Shown here one piece after another: positions 55,972 through 64,000 of a stretch of 64,000 bases of DNA; the stretch's first letter is position 1, and each line of letters starts with the position of its first letter. The DNA comes from Pseudoalteromonas luteoviolacea (GTDB lineage Bacteria; Pseudomonadota; Gammaproteobacteria; Enterobacterales; Alteromonadaceae). The stretch is from positions 1,020,001 to 1,084,000 of the forward strand of contig NZ_CP015411.1 of the NCBI RefSeq assembly GCF_001750165.1. Reading direction: 5' to 3'. The notes beneath the pieces were generated by a model. That model was not told where the DNA came from, did no database searches, and worked only from the letters and a program-made list of their open reading frames with translations. The position numbers and the translations under genes are program-made.

Positions 55972-56706
55972 TTAAAGGGCCAAATCACCAAACTGCAATT
56001 GTAAGGCACTTAAAACGGTTAAGGCGGCAGTTTCGGTACGTAACACCCTAGGTCCAATTTTAATATCGACAAACCCTTGCTCTGTCGTGTTAGCCATTTC
56101 TTCATCGGTAAAGCCACCTTCAGGCCCAACTAAAAAGCGCACACCTTGACCTGGCGTTGGTAGGGTTTTGATTGAGTGTTCAGCTCTTGGATGCAAAGTA
56201 AGTTTTAACTCTTCGCTTTGTTGACTTAACCATTGCTCAAGCGTGATAGGAGGGTGAACGACTGGAACGAAGTTTCGACCGGATTGCTCGGCTGCAGAAA
56301 TTGCTATCTTTTGCCATTGTTGGTGCTTTTTGGCCAGTCGTTCGCCACTGAGTTTCACGCCACATCGCGTTGTGAATAGAGGTGTAATTTCACTGACACC
56401 AAGCTCCACCGATTTTTGGATTGTGAAGTCCATTTTATCACCACGAGATATGCCCTGTCCGAGATGAACTTTGAGAGGTGACTCTATACACTTGTCGACA
56501 AATTCAAAAGGGGTTACCTTCACGGCTTTTTTTGAGATAGCGGTGATCTCAGCTAAGTATTCACCACCTTGTCCATTAAACAGACTGACGTGCTCACCTT
56601 CTTTCATTCTGAGTACACGTGCAATATGTCCTGCGGCATCTTCATCTAAATCCGCGGGCTGATTAATGACTAAATCCGAAGGTTGGTAAATATGTGGAAT
56701 TCGCAT
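55972..56706 (-). CDS. rsmE: 16S rRNA m3U1498 methyltransferase RsmE
   Basis: A 244-aa SPOUT-fold methyltransferase acting on U1498 of 16S rRNA. The N-terminal PUA-like part contains HIARVLRMKEGEHVSLFNG. The knot region has GDKMDFTIQKSVELGVSEI, FLVGPEGGFTDEEM and GPRVLRTETAALTVLSALQ. All are the expected motifs. First gene of the rsmE-gshB-yqgE-yqgF group. Confidence 0.96.
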   Translation of the reverse strand: MRIPHIYQPSDLVINQPADLDEDAAGHIARVLRMKEGEHVSLFNGQGGEYLAEITAISKKAVKVTPFEFVDKCIESPLKVHLGQGISRGDKMDFTIQKSVELGVSEITPLFTTRCGVKLSGERLAKKHQQWQKIAISAAEQSGRNFVPVVHPPITLEQWLSQQSEELKLTLHPRAEHSIKTLPTPGQGVRFLVGPEGGFTDEEMANTTEQGFVDIKIGPRVLRTETAALTVLSALQLQFGDLAL

Positions 56707-56803
56707 AGTGTTGAGTGTCTAAATTGGATATGTGCTCATGTTAAAGTGTTCATCGTCATGAGTCTAGAGAACACTTCACATGATTGATAAGGTCGTCGCA
56801 ACC

Positions 56804-57286
56804 CTAATCAGTAGTGTCTGTTTTTAATACAACAAATTCACTAAATGTATCGTGCTTTGTCGCCGCCAAGCTAGAGTTACATGTTAGGTGATTATTGTTG
56901 AACGTATCGTTGATACGATGATAATCATAACCATTGGCTAATTGTTCGATGGTATATCGTTCTGCATGTAAAGAGTTGAAGATAAATTTTTGTTTTTCAT
57001 CGGCTAGATTGTAGTCGAGCGCATAGATGAGCACCCCTTGAATTTTGTGGTGCTCGTGCAGGTAGGTAGCAAGCTCAGAGACACTTATCTCATTGTCAAA
57101 GTCACAGTAGCTGTAGTCTTTGATTTGATCCTTAAACATCATTTTGAGCATTTGCTTGGTGTTGTCTCCAGCGATTATTAATTGGCTTGGCGTGTCAGGA
57201 GCGAGTGACTTAACAAATTCGACGAACTCCTGACTGAACTCCCAATTGCTATCAACAAGTAAAAAGTTATCTAATTTCAAGGACAT
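56804..57286 (-). CDS. Acidic protein of unknown function next to DUF350 gene
   Basis: A 160-aa soluble, acidic protein with no recognised domain. Its pattern of alternating hydrophobic strands and helices (FLLVDSNWEFSQEFVEFVKS, PSQLIIAGDNTKQ, IQGVLIYALDYN) hints at a small alpha/beta fold. No signal peptide or membrane segment. It follows the DUF350 gene by 40 bp on the same strand, so the two may be co-expressed. Confidence 0.68.
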   Translation of the reverse strand: MSLKLDNFLLVDSNWEFSQEFVEFVKSLAPDTPSQLIIAGDNTKQMLKMMFKDQIKDYSYCDFDNEISVSELATYLHEHHKIQGVLIYALDYNLADEKQKFIFNSLHAERYTIEQLANGYDYHRINDTFNNNHLTCNSSLAATKHDTFSEFVVLKTDTTD

Positions 57287-57326
57287 AAGTCTCCAGAATT
57301 AAGATATCCATAATCTAATTCGGTGT

Positions 57327-58220
57327 TTAAATTGAAAACATGTTTATTAGTAAATAGCCCATGCTACAAAAAACAGCAAATTCTAAGCAAGCAATCCCGA
57401 TATTATCTTGATGATCGACTTCTAAACCAATGTCTACTTTTGGTAGGACGATGAGGATCATTAATCGACTAAATACGTATAGTAGAAACCACATAAAGAC
57501 CGAATGTGTTACCACGGACAGTAGGTTATCCACAATTTTATCTGGGTAACTCGGTGCACTGTGCAAACCTGCGTAAATAGCCAGCGCTAATCCGATGGTT
57601 TTACCTGCGTAGCGGATCCCGATAGAGGTATTGGCGAGACTAAAATTATATTGCAAAGATGCTCCTTGATTTTTCTTTGCAAAACGAGATTCTCTAATTT
57701 TGCTATCTAATGCGAAGACGCCTTGGAGAAAGATAAAGCAAATACTTACAATAAGCAGGGTTTGAGGTGAGTTAGGTTCTAGCCAATGGTATAAGCCTAA
57801 CACCAAAATACTATTACCTATCAACATCCCAGAGTCGACTAAGGCTGCACAGACATTCTGTTTTAATATCGCTTGTGTTTCGTTAAAACGATATAAAATC
57901 CATTTACGGTGAATGGCTTGGCCAACACAAATATACGTCCAAATGAGGGCCATGGGCAGCAGTATTTGTAGATGAATATTTGCTAGGTCAAAAACATCCA
58001 AGTGGCCAAAAAAATAGCCAACGCTGCCACACACAACGGCTACTTTCGCTGCGTAATTAATACCAAGTGCGAAGTTATCGTGTTGAGCTAATTCTTTTTG
58101 TAGTAATTTTTTTGCTCGCACTTGAACTATGATACGCAGGCAAATCAAAGCAACAAAAGCCAGAATTATACCACTCAATAGGGTGAAAAAATTGCTGTTT
58201 TCTAAAGACAAGTAACTCAT
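57327..58220 (-). CDS. DUF350 family membrane protein (two-repeat form)
   Basis: A 297-aa protein with about eight membrane helices arranged as two related halves. The DUF350 pattern is seen twice: AQHDNFALGINYAAKVAVVCGSVG (in part) and VDHQDNIGIACLEFAVFCSMG. The ATG at 58220 (MSYLSLENS) is preferred, because the longer frame includes a region overlapping the glnE promoter. The molecular function is unknown. It is divergent from glnE across about 80 bp. Confidence 0.8.
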   Translation of the reverse strand: MSYLSLENSNFFTLLSGIILAFVALICLRIIVQVRAKKLLQKELAQHDNFALGINYAAKVAVVCGSVGYFFGHLDVFDLANIHLQILLPMALIWTYICVGQAIHRKWILYRFNETQAILKQNVCAALVDSGMLIGNSILVLGLYHWLEPNSPQTLLIVSICFIFLQGVFALDSKIRESRFAKKNQGASLQYNFSLANTSIGIRYAGKTIGLALAIYAGLHSAPSYPDKIVDNLLSVVTHSVFMWFLLYVFSRLMILIVLPKVDIGLEVDHQDNIGIACLEFAVFCSMGYLLINMFSI

Positions 58221-58300
58221 GCTCGGTGTAAGGTTGTTGTTATTTAGCGTTACTATAACACCGCACAACAAATGAGCCACAAAGCACTGGAGGTTTTTCT

Positions 58301-61096
58301 ATGGAACAAGGCCAATTAAGTCCCGAGTTATTTGCTTTAGCACAGCAGCGCTTTACAGAATTATTTCCAAAGCAAATTGCAAATGCTCAGGTGTTGAGGC
58401 TATTGGCACTCAGTGATTTTGCTTATCGCATATTGGCACAACACCCTCAGTGGCTGAGTTGGTTGTTAGATCAAGATGCGATGAATAGTCGTCATATTGA
58501 ACCAGCCTTGATTGGTGACTTAAAAATTCTTTCGGACGTTGAGTGCTTCGCACAATTGAGGCGCTATCGCAAACAGTATTGGCTTAAGTTGATGTGGCTT
58601 GATCTCGTGCTAGGTAACGACATTGCAGACAGTATTGAATATCAATCTCAGCTAAGTGAGCAATTAATCGATAGTGCTAATCAGTGGGCATTTGAGCAGG
58701 TTGCCACCAGTAATGGCATGCCACTTGATGACGCAAATACGCCGTTGCCAATGTTAATATTGGGCATGGGGAAACTAGGTGGCCAAGAGCTGAATTTCTC
58801 TTCTGATATAGACCTGATTTTCACTTATCCTTTGTCAGTGAAAACACAAGGTGGACGTCGCAGCATAGAAGCACAGGTTTTTTATACGAAAGTGGCACAA
58901 AAGCTCATAGCTGCTTTGGATCAACGCACTGCAGATGGTCAGGTGTTTAGAGTTGATATGAGGCTTAGGCCATTTGGAGAAAGTGGTCCATTGGTGATGA
59001 GCTTTTCTGCGATGGAAGACTATTACCAAGACCAAGGGCGCGAATGGGAACGCTATGCGATGCTCAAAACGCGTTTATTAGGTCAATACAATCAGTACTG
59101 GGATGAGTTTAGAGCACTTATTAAACCTTTTGTATTTCGTCGGTATATTGATTTTTCGGTGATTGAATCACTGCGTAAAATGAAACATATGATAGCGCAG
59201 GAAGTTCGTCGAAAAGGGCTTATCAATAACATTAAATTGGGTGCGGGCGGGATCCGAGAAGTTGAGTTTATTGTCCAAGCTTTGCAAATGATCCGAGGTG
59301 GGCGGGAGCCTGATCTACAGACTCCTTCTCTACTGCAAGCGTTAAGTGTACTGGCACGCCAAGATGTGATCCCCAAAAGTGTGGCAGCTGAACTTGAGAA
59401 GCAATATTTATTGTTGCGCAGGGTAGAACAGTACCTGCAGGCTTTTAATGATGAGCAAACTCAAACATTACCTGACGATGTGACTAATCAAAGGCGTTTG
59501 TGTGTGTTATTGGATATCCCAGATTATGGGCAGTTGGTGGCGTATATAGAGCAAGTCCAATCACAAATTCGTCAAGAGTTTTCTCAAGTTATTGGCGAAG
59601 AAGCACATGATACGCAAGCTTTGAAGGCATGTTTTGTGTCCGCTTGGGAATATCAGGATGTGAGTTATCTTGATATTGAACTTGACGAGCAGGCTCACGT
59701 GAAATGGCAAGACACATTAAACGTATTCCATACTGATATCACAAAAAAACAAATCGGTGTGCGAGGGCGAGATGTGTTAGATAAACTGATGCCGCTAGTA
59801 CTTAGCGAAATTACGCCATTAAAAGTCCCAGAGGTATTAGAAAGGGTTTTGAACGTGATTTCGAAAGTCGCTTCTCGAACAGCTTATCTTGAATTGCTTT
59901 ATGAAAACATGGGGGCACTGAAGCAACTCATTAAACTGTGTTCTCACAGTGTGTGGATAGCGAAGCAAATTGCCAGATACCCGATATTATTAGATGAACT
60001 TATTGATCCTGCCGTTTTGTATCGACCTTTGCCTCTCAATGCGTATTACAACGAAATTCAGCAGTATTTCCTACGTATTGACCCTGATGACTTAGAATTA
60101 CAAATGGAAGCGCTACGTCAATTCAAGCAAACGCAGCAACTTAGGATTGCGGCTGCGGATGCGACAGGTGTGCTCGATATCATGAAGGTCAGTGATCATC
60201 TAACAGCACTTGCTGAGTCAATCGTGGCAAAAGCAGTGGATATCGCTTGGGGACAAATGATTAACCGATACGGCGCGCCGCAAGGGACTTCTGTAGAAGA
60301 GAAGGGATTTGCTGTGATTGCTTATGGTAAGGCGGGGGGGTTTGAGTTGGGATATGACTCTGATTTAGATCTTGTCTTTGTTCATAATTGTGATGGTCAA
60401 AGTAAAACTACAGGTGACAAAGCCATTGCTTCGAGGCAATTCTATCTCAAATTAGCTCAACGCCTAATGCACTTGTTTAATACACGTACTCTGTCTGGCA
60501 TTTTATATGAACTTGACACACGGCTGAGGCCTGAAGGTAACTCTGGGCTATTGGCAATTAATATTGACAGCTATTACCAATATCTTCGCGAGCAAGCTTG
60601 GACGTGGGAGCATCAAGCGTTGGTCAGAACCAGAATGATAGTGGGTGAAGATATATTGGTGAAACGTTTTCACACTATTCGCCATGATATTTTATGTCAG
60701 AAGCGTAATGTCAACGAACTACAATCAGATATTGTTAAAATGCGTGAGAAAATGCGCCAACATTTATCAAAAGATTCAGAGGCTGAATTTGACTTGAAGC
60801 AAGGCACTGGGGGGATGACGGATATTGAGTTTCTAGCACAATATCTAGTTCTTGCTTTTGCTTATGATTATCCTGCTTTAACACGCTACTCAGATAATAT
60901 TCGGATCTTTGAAATCGCAAGTAAAGAATCAGTATTGAATTGTGACTCACAAGCTGTTCTTACGCAGGTTTATTGCCAATTAAGAGAGCATTATCACCTC
61001 AATAGTTTAAATGGCTCAGGAAAAACAGTGTCTGTGGCATTATTATCGGCGCAGAGCGAGCGTATAAAAGCAATATGGAAGGCCTACTTAGAGTAG
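58301..61096 (+). CDS. glnE: Bifunctional glutamine synthetase adenylyltransferase/adenylyl-removing enzyme GlnE
   Basis: A 931-aa enzyme that attaches AMP to, and removes it from, glutamine synthetase in response to PII state and glutamine. The N-terminal deadenylylation domain has GMGKLGGQELNFSSDIDLIF near residue 150. The C-terminal adenylylation domain has AYGKAGGFELGYDSDLDLVF near residue 675. Each is followed by the helical GlnD-type domain (RLRPFGESG and TRLRPEGNSG). The second domain reads GKAGG where GKLGG is common, a small variation. Length is normal. Confidence 0.97.
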   Translation: MEQGQLSPELFALAQQRFTELFPKQIANAQVLRLLALSDFAYRILAQHPQWLSWLLDQDAMNSRHIEPALIGDLKILSDVECFAQLRRYRKQYWLKLMWLDLVLGNDIADSIEYQSQLSEQLIDSANQWAFEQVATSNGMPLDDANTPLPMLILGMGKLGGQELNFSSDIDLIFTYPLSVKTQGGRRSIEAQVFYTKVAQKLIAALDQRTADGQVFRVDMRLRPFGESGPLVMSFSAMEDYYQDQGREWERYAMLKTRLLGQYNQYWDEFRALIKPFVFRRYIDFSVIESLRKMKHMIAQEVRRKGLINNIKLGAGGIREVEFIVQALQMIRGGREPDLQTPSLLQALSVLARQDVIPKSVAAELEKQYLLLRRVEQYLQAFNDEQTQTLPDDVTNQRRLCVLLDIPDYGQLVAYIEQVQSQIRQEFSQVIGEEAHDTQALKACFVSAWEYQDVSYLDIELDEQAHVKWQDTLNVFHTDITKKQIGVRGRDVLDKLMPLVLSEITPLKVPEVLERVLNVISKVASRTAYLELLYENMGALKQLIKLCSHSVWIAKQIARYPILLDELIDPAVLYRPLPLNAYYNEIQQYFLRIDPDDLELQMEALRQFKQTQQLRIAAADATGVLDIMKVSDHLTALAESIVAKAVDIAWGQMINRYGAPQGTSVEEKGFAVIAYGKAGGFELGYDSDLDLVFVHNCDGQSKTTGDKAIASRQFYLKLAQRLMHLFNTRTLSGILYELDTRLRPEGNSGLLAINIDSYYQYLREQAWTWEHQALVRTRMIVGEDILVKRFHTIRHDILCQKRNVNELQSDIVKMREKMRQHLSKDSEAEFDLKQGTGGMTDIEFLAQYLVLAFAYDYPALTRYSDNIRIFEIASKESVLNCDSQAVLTQVYCQLREHYHLNSLNGSGKTVSVALLSAQSERIKAIWKAYLE

Positions 61097-61110
61097 GCCT
61101 AAAGAAGGCG

Positions 61111-61719
61111 TTAATTGGTTAGACGGCGACAGTTTTCGCGGACAAATATGGATGGGTTTTCTGTGATCACGGCAGCACGCTGACGATGGCAGAAAAAGGT
61201 GTACACTTCAAATTCGAAGTCGTCATTAATGGCTTTGCCCACTTGGTATAGTGCACTGACAAAGTCTGAGTCAACACGAAAATTTTGTTTTACAACATAG
61301 TCTTTGTTTAGGTACCAAAATAGTTCGATGTCTTCTTGCTCTGCATAGCTGGTGAGCACACTTTTTAAAGTATTACCCATCTCAAAACGACGAGGTTGGC
61401 TCTCTCCAGTCCACCTTTGGTGTGTTGGCTTAACAACGAGCCCGCGTTGAGCAAGTGCATCATCGAGTGGGAAAGTGGGTTTACCAATATCCATCACAAA
61501 CTTTTCCCGCTCAGTGTCACGTTCATTAACGCGGTTTCTATAATTAGCGTAAAATTGCGATAAACCTTGTGCTGCGGCATTTGTCGTTTCCCTGAACTCC
61601 ATTTTTGGAATATTACCGTATAAAAAGTAATACGCTGCCCATACAAGTACCGCGCCTAATGTTAAGTGCCTTGTCCAAAACCACATTGCCGATATTCGTT
61701 TTTTATTTTTTTTAGCCAT
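61111..61719 (-). CDS. TcpQ-like domain protein with N-terminal membrane anchor
   Basis: A 202-aa protein with a basic start, then a membrane helix at about residues 15-33 (LTLGAVLVWAAYYFLYG). The C-terminal 90 residues (RRFEMGNTLKSVLTSYAEQEDIELFWYL and VDSDFVSALYQVGKAINDDF, quoted in part) resemble the toxin co-regulated pilus biosynthesis protein Q C-terminal domain. That domain is found in pilus and secretion assembly proteins. No other pilus genes are adjacent. It converges with glnE, and the LpxL-type gene lies upstream on the same strand. Confidence 0.7.
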   Translation of the reverse strand: MAKKNKKRISAMWFWTRHLTLGAVLVWAAYYFLYGNIPKMEFRETTNAAAQGLSQFYANYRNRVNERDTEREKFVMDIGKPTFPLDDALAQRGLVVKPTHQRWTGESQPRRFEMGNTLKSVLTSYAEQEDIELFWYLNKDYVVKQNFRVDSDFVSALYQVGKAINDDFEFEVYTFFCHRQRAAVITENPSIFVRENCRRLTN

Positions 61720-61747
61720 TTTATTTCAGTACGACGTCTTAGTTAAA

Positions 61748-62674
61748 TTATGAATAATGTGAAGGCGCGTCTTCATCCGGTCTTGTTTTAAAACGCCTGT
61801 GTAGCCACATATACTGCTCTGGTGCTTCCATTATTGCAGCTTCCATGCGCTTATTTACACGAGTAACATCATGATTTTCGTTATCACTTGGAAACTCAGA
61901 CATAGCAGGTTGGATGCTAAGGTGATATTTCCCATGCTTATCACGCAGACCTACTAAGCTCAATGTCTCACATTTTTTACTTGAAGCAAATAGTAAAGTG
62001 CCTGTGGTTGTCGCTGCATCAGGGACTGCAAAAAAAGGTGCGAACTCACAACGTTTTCGGCCGTAGTCTTGGTCCGGCAAGTAATAGCATACTTTTTTAT
62101 TCTGTAGGGCTTTCAATAACCCTTTTACATCACGTTTACCGATCAGGAATTCGTTGGAACGCAATCGACCCTTAGTCATGAAATATTCCATTAAGGGATT
62201 ATTATGAGGACGATAGAAGCCAATACCTTGTGTGTGTGTACCTAATACTCTTCCTAACATCTCTAAGTGCAACATATGAGGTACCAACAGCAAAACACCT
62301 TTGCCATTTTTATTCGCAGTCTCAAAATGTTCTAACCCTGAAATGGAGCCTACCGCTTTATTTACACGCCATTCTGGCCACCACCAAGCCATACCGGTTT
62401 CAAAGGTTGCAATACCCGTATTTTCCATGTTTTGTAATACCATGGCATTGCGTTGGTGCTCATCCATATCCGGAAAGCATAGCTTTAGATTAACTTCGGC
62501 AATTTTGCGACGTTTCTTTAAAAAGCGATGGACAAGCCGGCCAAGAAGTCGACCCAGCATAAACTGCACAGTTTGTGGTAACCAAGATAATGAGTATAAA
62601 ACGATCACACCGAGCCAAGTTAACCAGAACTTAGGTGCTAAAAATTGCAGTTTAAATGTTGGATTATGAACCAA
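61748..62674 (-). CDS. Lysophospholipid acyltransferase family protein (LpxL/LpxM-like)
   Basis: A 308-aa inner-membrane acyltransferase. The hydrophobic N terminus (FWLTWLGVIVLYSLSWLP) is followed by the active-site motif VPHMLHLEMLG (H-x4-E) and the substrate segments GFYRPHNNPLMEYFM and YYLPDQDYG. These match late acyltransferases of lipid A synthesis; whether it adds the first or second secondary chain cannot be said by sequence reading. It lies between tolC and the TcpQ-like gene on the same strand. Confidence 0.9.
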   Translation of the reverse strand: MVHNPTFKLQFLAPKFWLTWLGVIVLYSLSWLPQTVQFMLGRLLGRLVHRFLKKRRKIAEVNLKLCFPDMDEHQRNAMVLQNMENTGIATFETGMAWWWPEWRVNKAVGSISGLEHFETANKNGKGVLLLVPHMLHLEMLGRVLGTHTQGIGFYRPHNNPLMEYFMTKGRLRSNEFLIGKRDVKGLLKALQNKKVCYYLPDQDYGRKRCEFAPFFAVPDAATTTGTLLFASSKKCETLSLVGLRDKHGKYHLSIQPAMSEFPSDNENHDVTRVNKRMEAAIMEAPEQYMWLHRRFKTRPDEDAPSHYS

Positions 62675-62758
62675 GTGGAATACTCTCGTACAACTATTAA
62701 AGAGCGTAGTTTATCGATAACGACTGTGATGCTCAAGTAGCGAGGGAGAATGTCGGGA

Positions 62759-62791
62759 AATATCAGACCAGCGAACTGCTGATCTGATATT
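62759..62791. terminator. Hairpin between tolC and the acyltransferase gene
   Basis: The inverted repeat aatatcaga-c-cagc / gctg-a-tctgatatt has one mismatch and the loop gaact, just downstream of the tolC stop. The T run on the minus strand is short (ttt), so it may be a weak terminator or a transcript-stabilising hairpin. Confidence 0.55.
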
Positions 62792-62799
62792 GAGTGCAT

Positions 62800-64000
62800 T
62801 TAAAGGGCAGCTTGAAGGCCTTTATTGATCGCTTCTAAATCTGCTCGGCTTAATTCGCCTGATGCTTGCTTTAACTGTAGAGTAGAAACAATGTATTCAT
62901 AACGTAAGTTAGCTAAGTTTCGCTTTGCGCTATATAGGTTACGTGTGCTCACCAGTACATCTACAATTGTACGAGTACCTACTTCAAAACCAGCTTCAGT
63001 CGCTTGCAATGCACTTTCAGCAGAAACAACCGCTTGCTCAAGTGCGCGATAGGTCGCAACATTTGACATCACTTGATTGTATGACGTGATAACAGAGCGT
63101 GTTACGTTACGCATTGATGCTTCTAGATCTTCGCTAGCAGCAACATAAAGTGCTCGCGCTTGATCGGTTGCAGCGACGGTGCGGCCACCAGAGTAGATCG
63201 GGACATTCAAGTCTAAACGAATGTTGGTAGAATCTCCGCGCGGCGCCATTTCTCTGCCTGGGGAATTTTCAAGTGAATCTTGGTGAGTCGCAGTGAGAGA
63301 AAGTGTTGGATAGTGACCAGCCTGTGCCAAGTCAATCTGATCTTCAGCAATTTCTAAAGAGGCTTTTGCAACTTGCAGTGCTAAGTTTTTCTCTTTTGCA
63401 ATATCTATAAAGCCATCTGATTTTCTATTTGGTTTAACGGTAGAAAATTTGTCAGTATTTAGTGCGTTTAGCTTTGAGTGATACTTACCTGTGATCGTAC
63501 GAAGCGTTTCACGGGCTGTTTCTACGTCATTCGCTGTAACGATTTCATTGGCCACTGATTGGTCAAACTGAGCTTGTGCTTCGTGTACATCGGTGATTGC
63601 CGTTAAACCAACTTCATAGCGTTGCTTGGTTTGCTCTAGCTGACGCTCAATTGCGCGTTTTTCAGCTTGGACAAATTCCAAGTTGTCTAATTCACTTAAA
63701 ACATCAAAATAACCTCGAGCAATGCGTACAATCAGGTTTTGTTTTTCTTGTTCGTATTGCGTCAATGATTGCAAAGCGCGTTTTTCTGCAATAGAGAGGC
63801 TTTCCCAGATACCCATGTTAAAAATGGTTTGGTTCAGTGTTAGAGTACGGCTAAATGAATCACTCCAGCTATCGATCACTTGGTAATTGGTTGTATCATT
63901 TTGTGAAAGAGGAGCGCCAGTCGAGTCTGTATCAGAGTAACGGAAATTTAAGTTCAGAGAAGGTAGCAGTTCGCCAAGTGCGCTGTCTTGGGCATATTTC
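62800..64000 (-). CDS. tolC: Outer membrane efflux channel TolC, 5' end outside the window
   Basis: At least 399 codons of a TolC-family outer membrane factor; the frame stays open to the window edge (KYAQDSALGELLPSLNLNFR near the edge), so the start lies beyond 64000. A start placed at 63879 would be an artefact. The repeated helical signatures of TolC are present: RYEVGLTAITDVHEAQAQFD in the first half and FEVGTRTIVDVLVSTRNLYS in the second, plus the strand segment RLDLNVPIYSGGRTV. It serves drug efflux and type I secretion with partner inner-membrane pumps encoded elsewhere. Confidence 0.96.
   Translation of the reverse strand, partial: KYAQDSALGELLPSLNLNFRYSDTDSTGAPLSQNDTTNYQVIDSWSDSFSRTLTLNQTIFNMGIWESLSIAEKRALQSLTQYEQEKQNLIVRIARGYFDVLSELDNLEFVQAEKRAIERQLEQTKQRYEVGLTAITDVHEAQAQFDQSVANEIVTANDVETARETLRTITGKYHSKLNALNTDKFSTVKPNRKSDGFIDIAKEKNLALQVAKASLEIAEDQIDLAQAGHYPTLSLTATHQDSLENSPGREMAPRGDSTNIRLDLNVPIYSGGRTVAATDQARALYVAASEDLEASMRNVTRSVITSYNQVMSNVATYRALEQAVVSAESALQATEAGFEVGTRTIVDVLVSTRNLYSAKRNLANLRYEYIVSTLQLKQASGELSRADLEAINKGLQAAL

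Noticed and set aside
63597..63794. Open frame antisense to tolC, and a tolC start at 63879
   Set aside because: The first is a shadow of the coding strand. The second is an internal GTG; the TolC frame continues with family-like sequence to the window edge.

Overview
The window is chromosomal DNA of a marine gammaproteobacterium of the Alteromonadales type, most like Pseudoalteromonas. This rests on the 23S and 5S rRNA sequence, the surE-pcm-nlpD-rpoS and yggS-proC-yggT-rdgB-hemW gene orders, and canonical proteins such as PepA, LptF/LptG, GlnE and TolC. No database search was possible, so the genus is an inference.

Layout. (1) 1-2550: the 3' part of a 23S rRNA gene, 5S rRNA and the operon terminator. 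(2) 2589-3047: a 61-bp tandem repeat cluster with no credible gene. (3) 3055-4239 and 25227-25718: the two ends of a MoxR-type AAA+ ATPase / VWA-domain gene pair, split by an island. (4) 4585-25238: a genomic island of about 20.6 kb inserted inside the MoxR gene. Its right end has three overlapping tyrosine recombinase genes plus a small coiled-coil gene (Tn554-like arrangement). Its cargo is a type I restriction-modification locus (controller-like HTH, hsdM, hsdS, GIY-YIG protein, KAP NTPase, hsdR, YgjP-like metalloprotease). A divergent three-gene operon (winged-helix-like protein, SF2 helicase, small unknown protein) faces it across a perfect 18-bp inverted repeat. The left end carries a complete but diverged MoxR gene. 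(5) 25783-27273: DUF1653, DUF2947 and an unknown gene. (6) 27327-33182: ftsB-ispD-ispF-truD-surE-pcm-nlpD-rpoS. (7) 33914-41825: valS, holC and pepA, divergent from lptF-lptG, then an RDD membrane protein. (8) 42074-44535: tRNA-Leu(CAA), a small membrane protein and an orphan histidine kinase. (9) 44532-58220: DUF885 lipoprotein, hemW-rdgB-DUF4426-yggT-proC-yggS, divergent pilT-pilU with a periplasmic-binding-like gene, then ruvX-yqgE-gshB-rsmE and a DUF350 gene with an unknown neighbour. (10) 58301-64000: glnE, a TcpQ-like protein, an LpxL-type acyltransferase and tolC (running off the window).

The most interesting point is how the island treats its target. It cuts the MoxR gene between the sensor-1 Asn and the downstream arginine pair. 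It also carries a full-length, diverged MoxR gene directly upstream of the orphaned 3' end, in the same orientation and leading into the VWA gene. The island end additionally supplies a ribosome binding site and ATG that open the target's 3' fragment in frame, and this fragment still overlaps the VWA start as TAATG. The island therefore appears to disrupt the operon and repair it at the same time. The replacement copy carries a synonymous change in the 8-bp junction sequence, which could protect it from reinsertion. Within the cargo, the least described parts are the helicase operon sharing the controller operator and the GIY-YIG/KAP pair lying between hsdS and hsdR.
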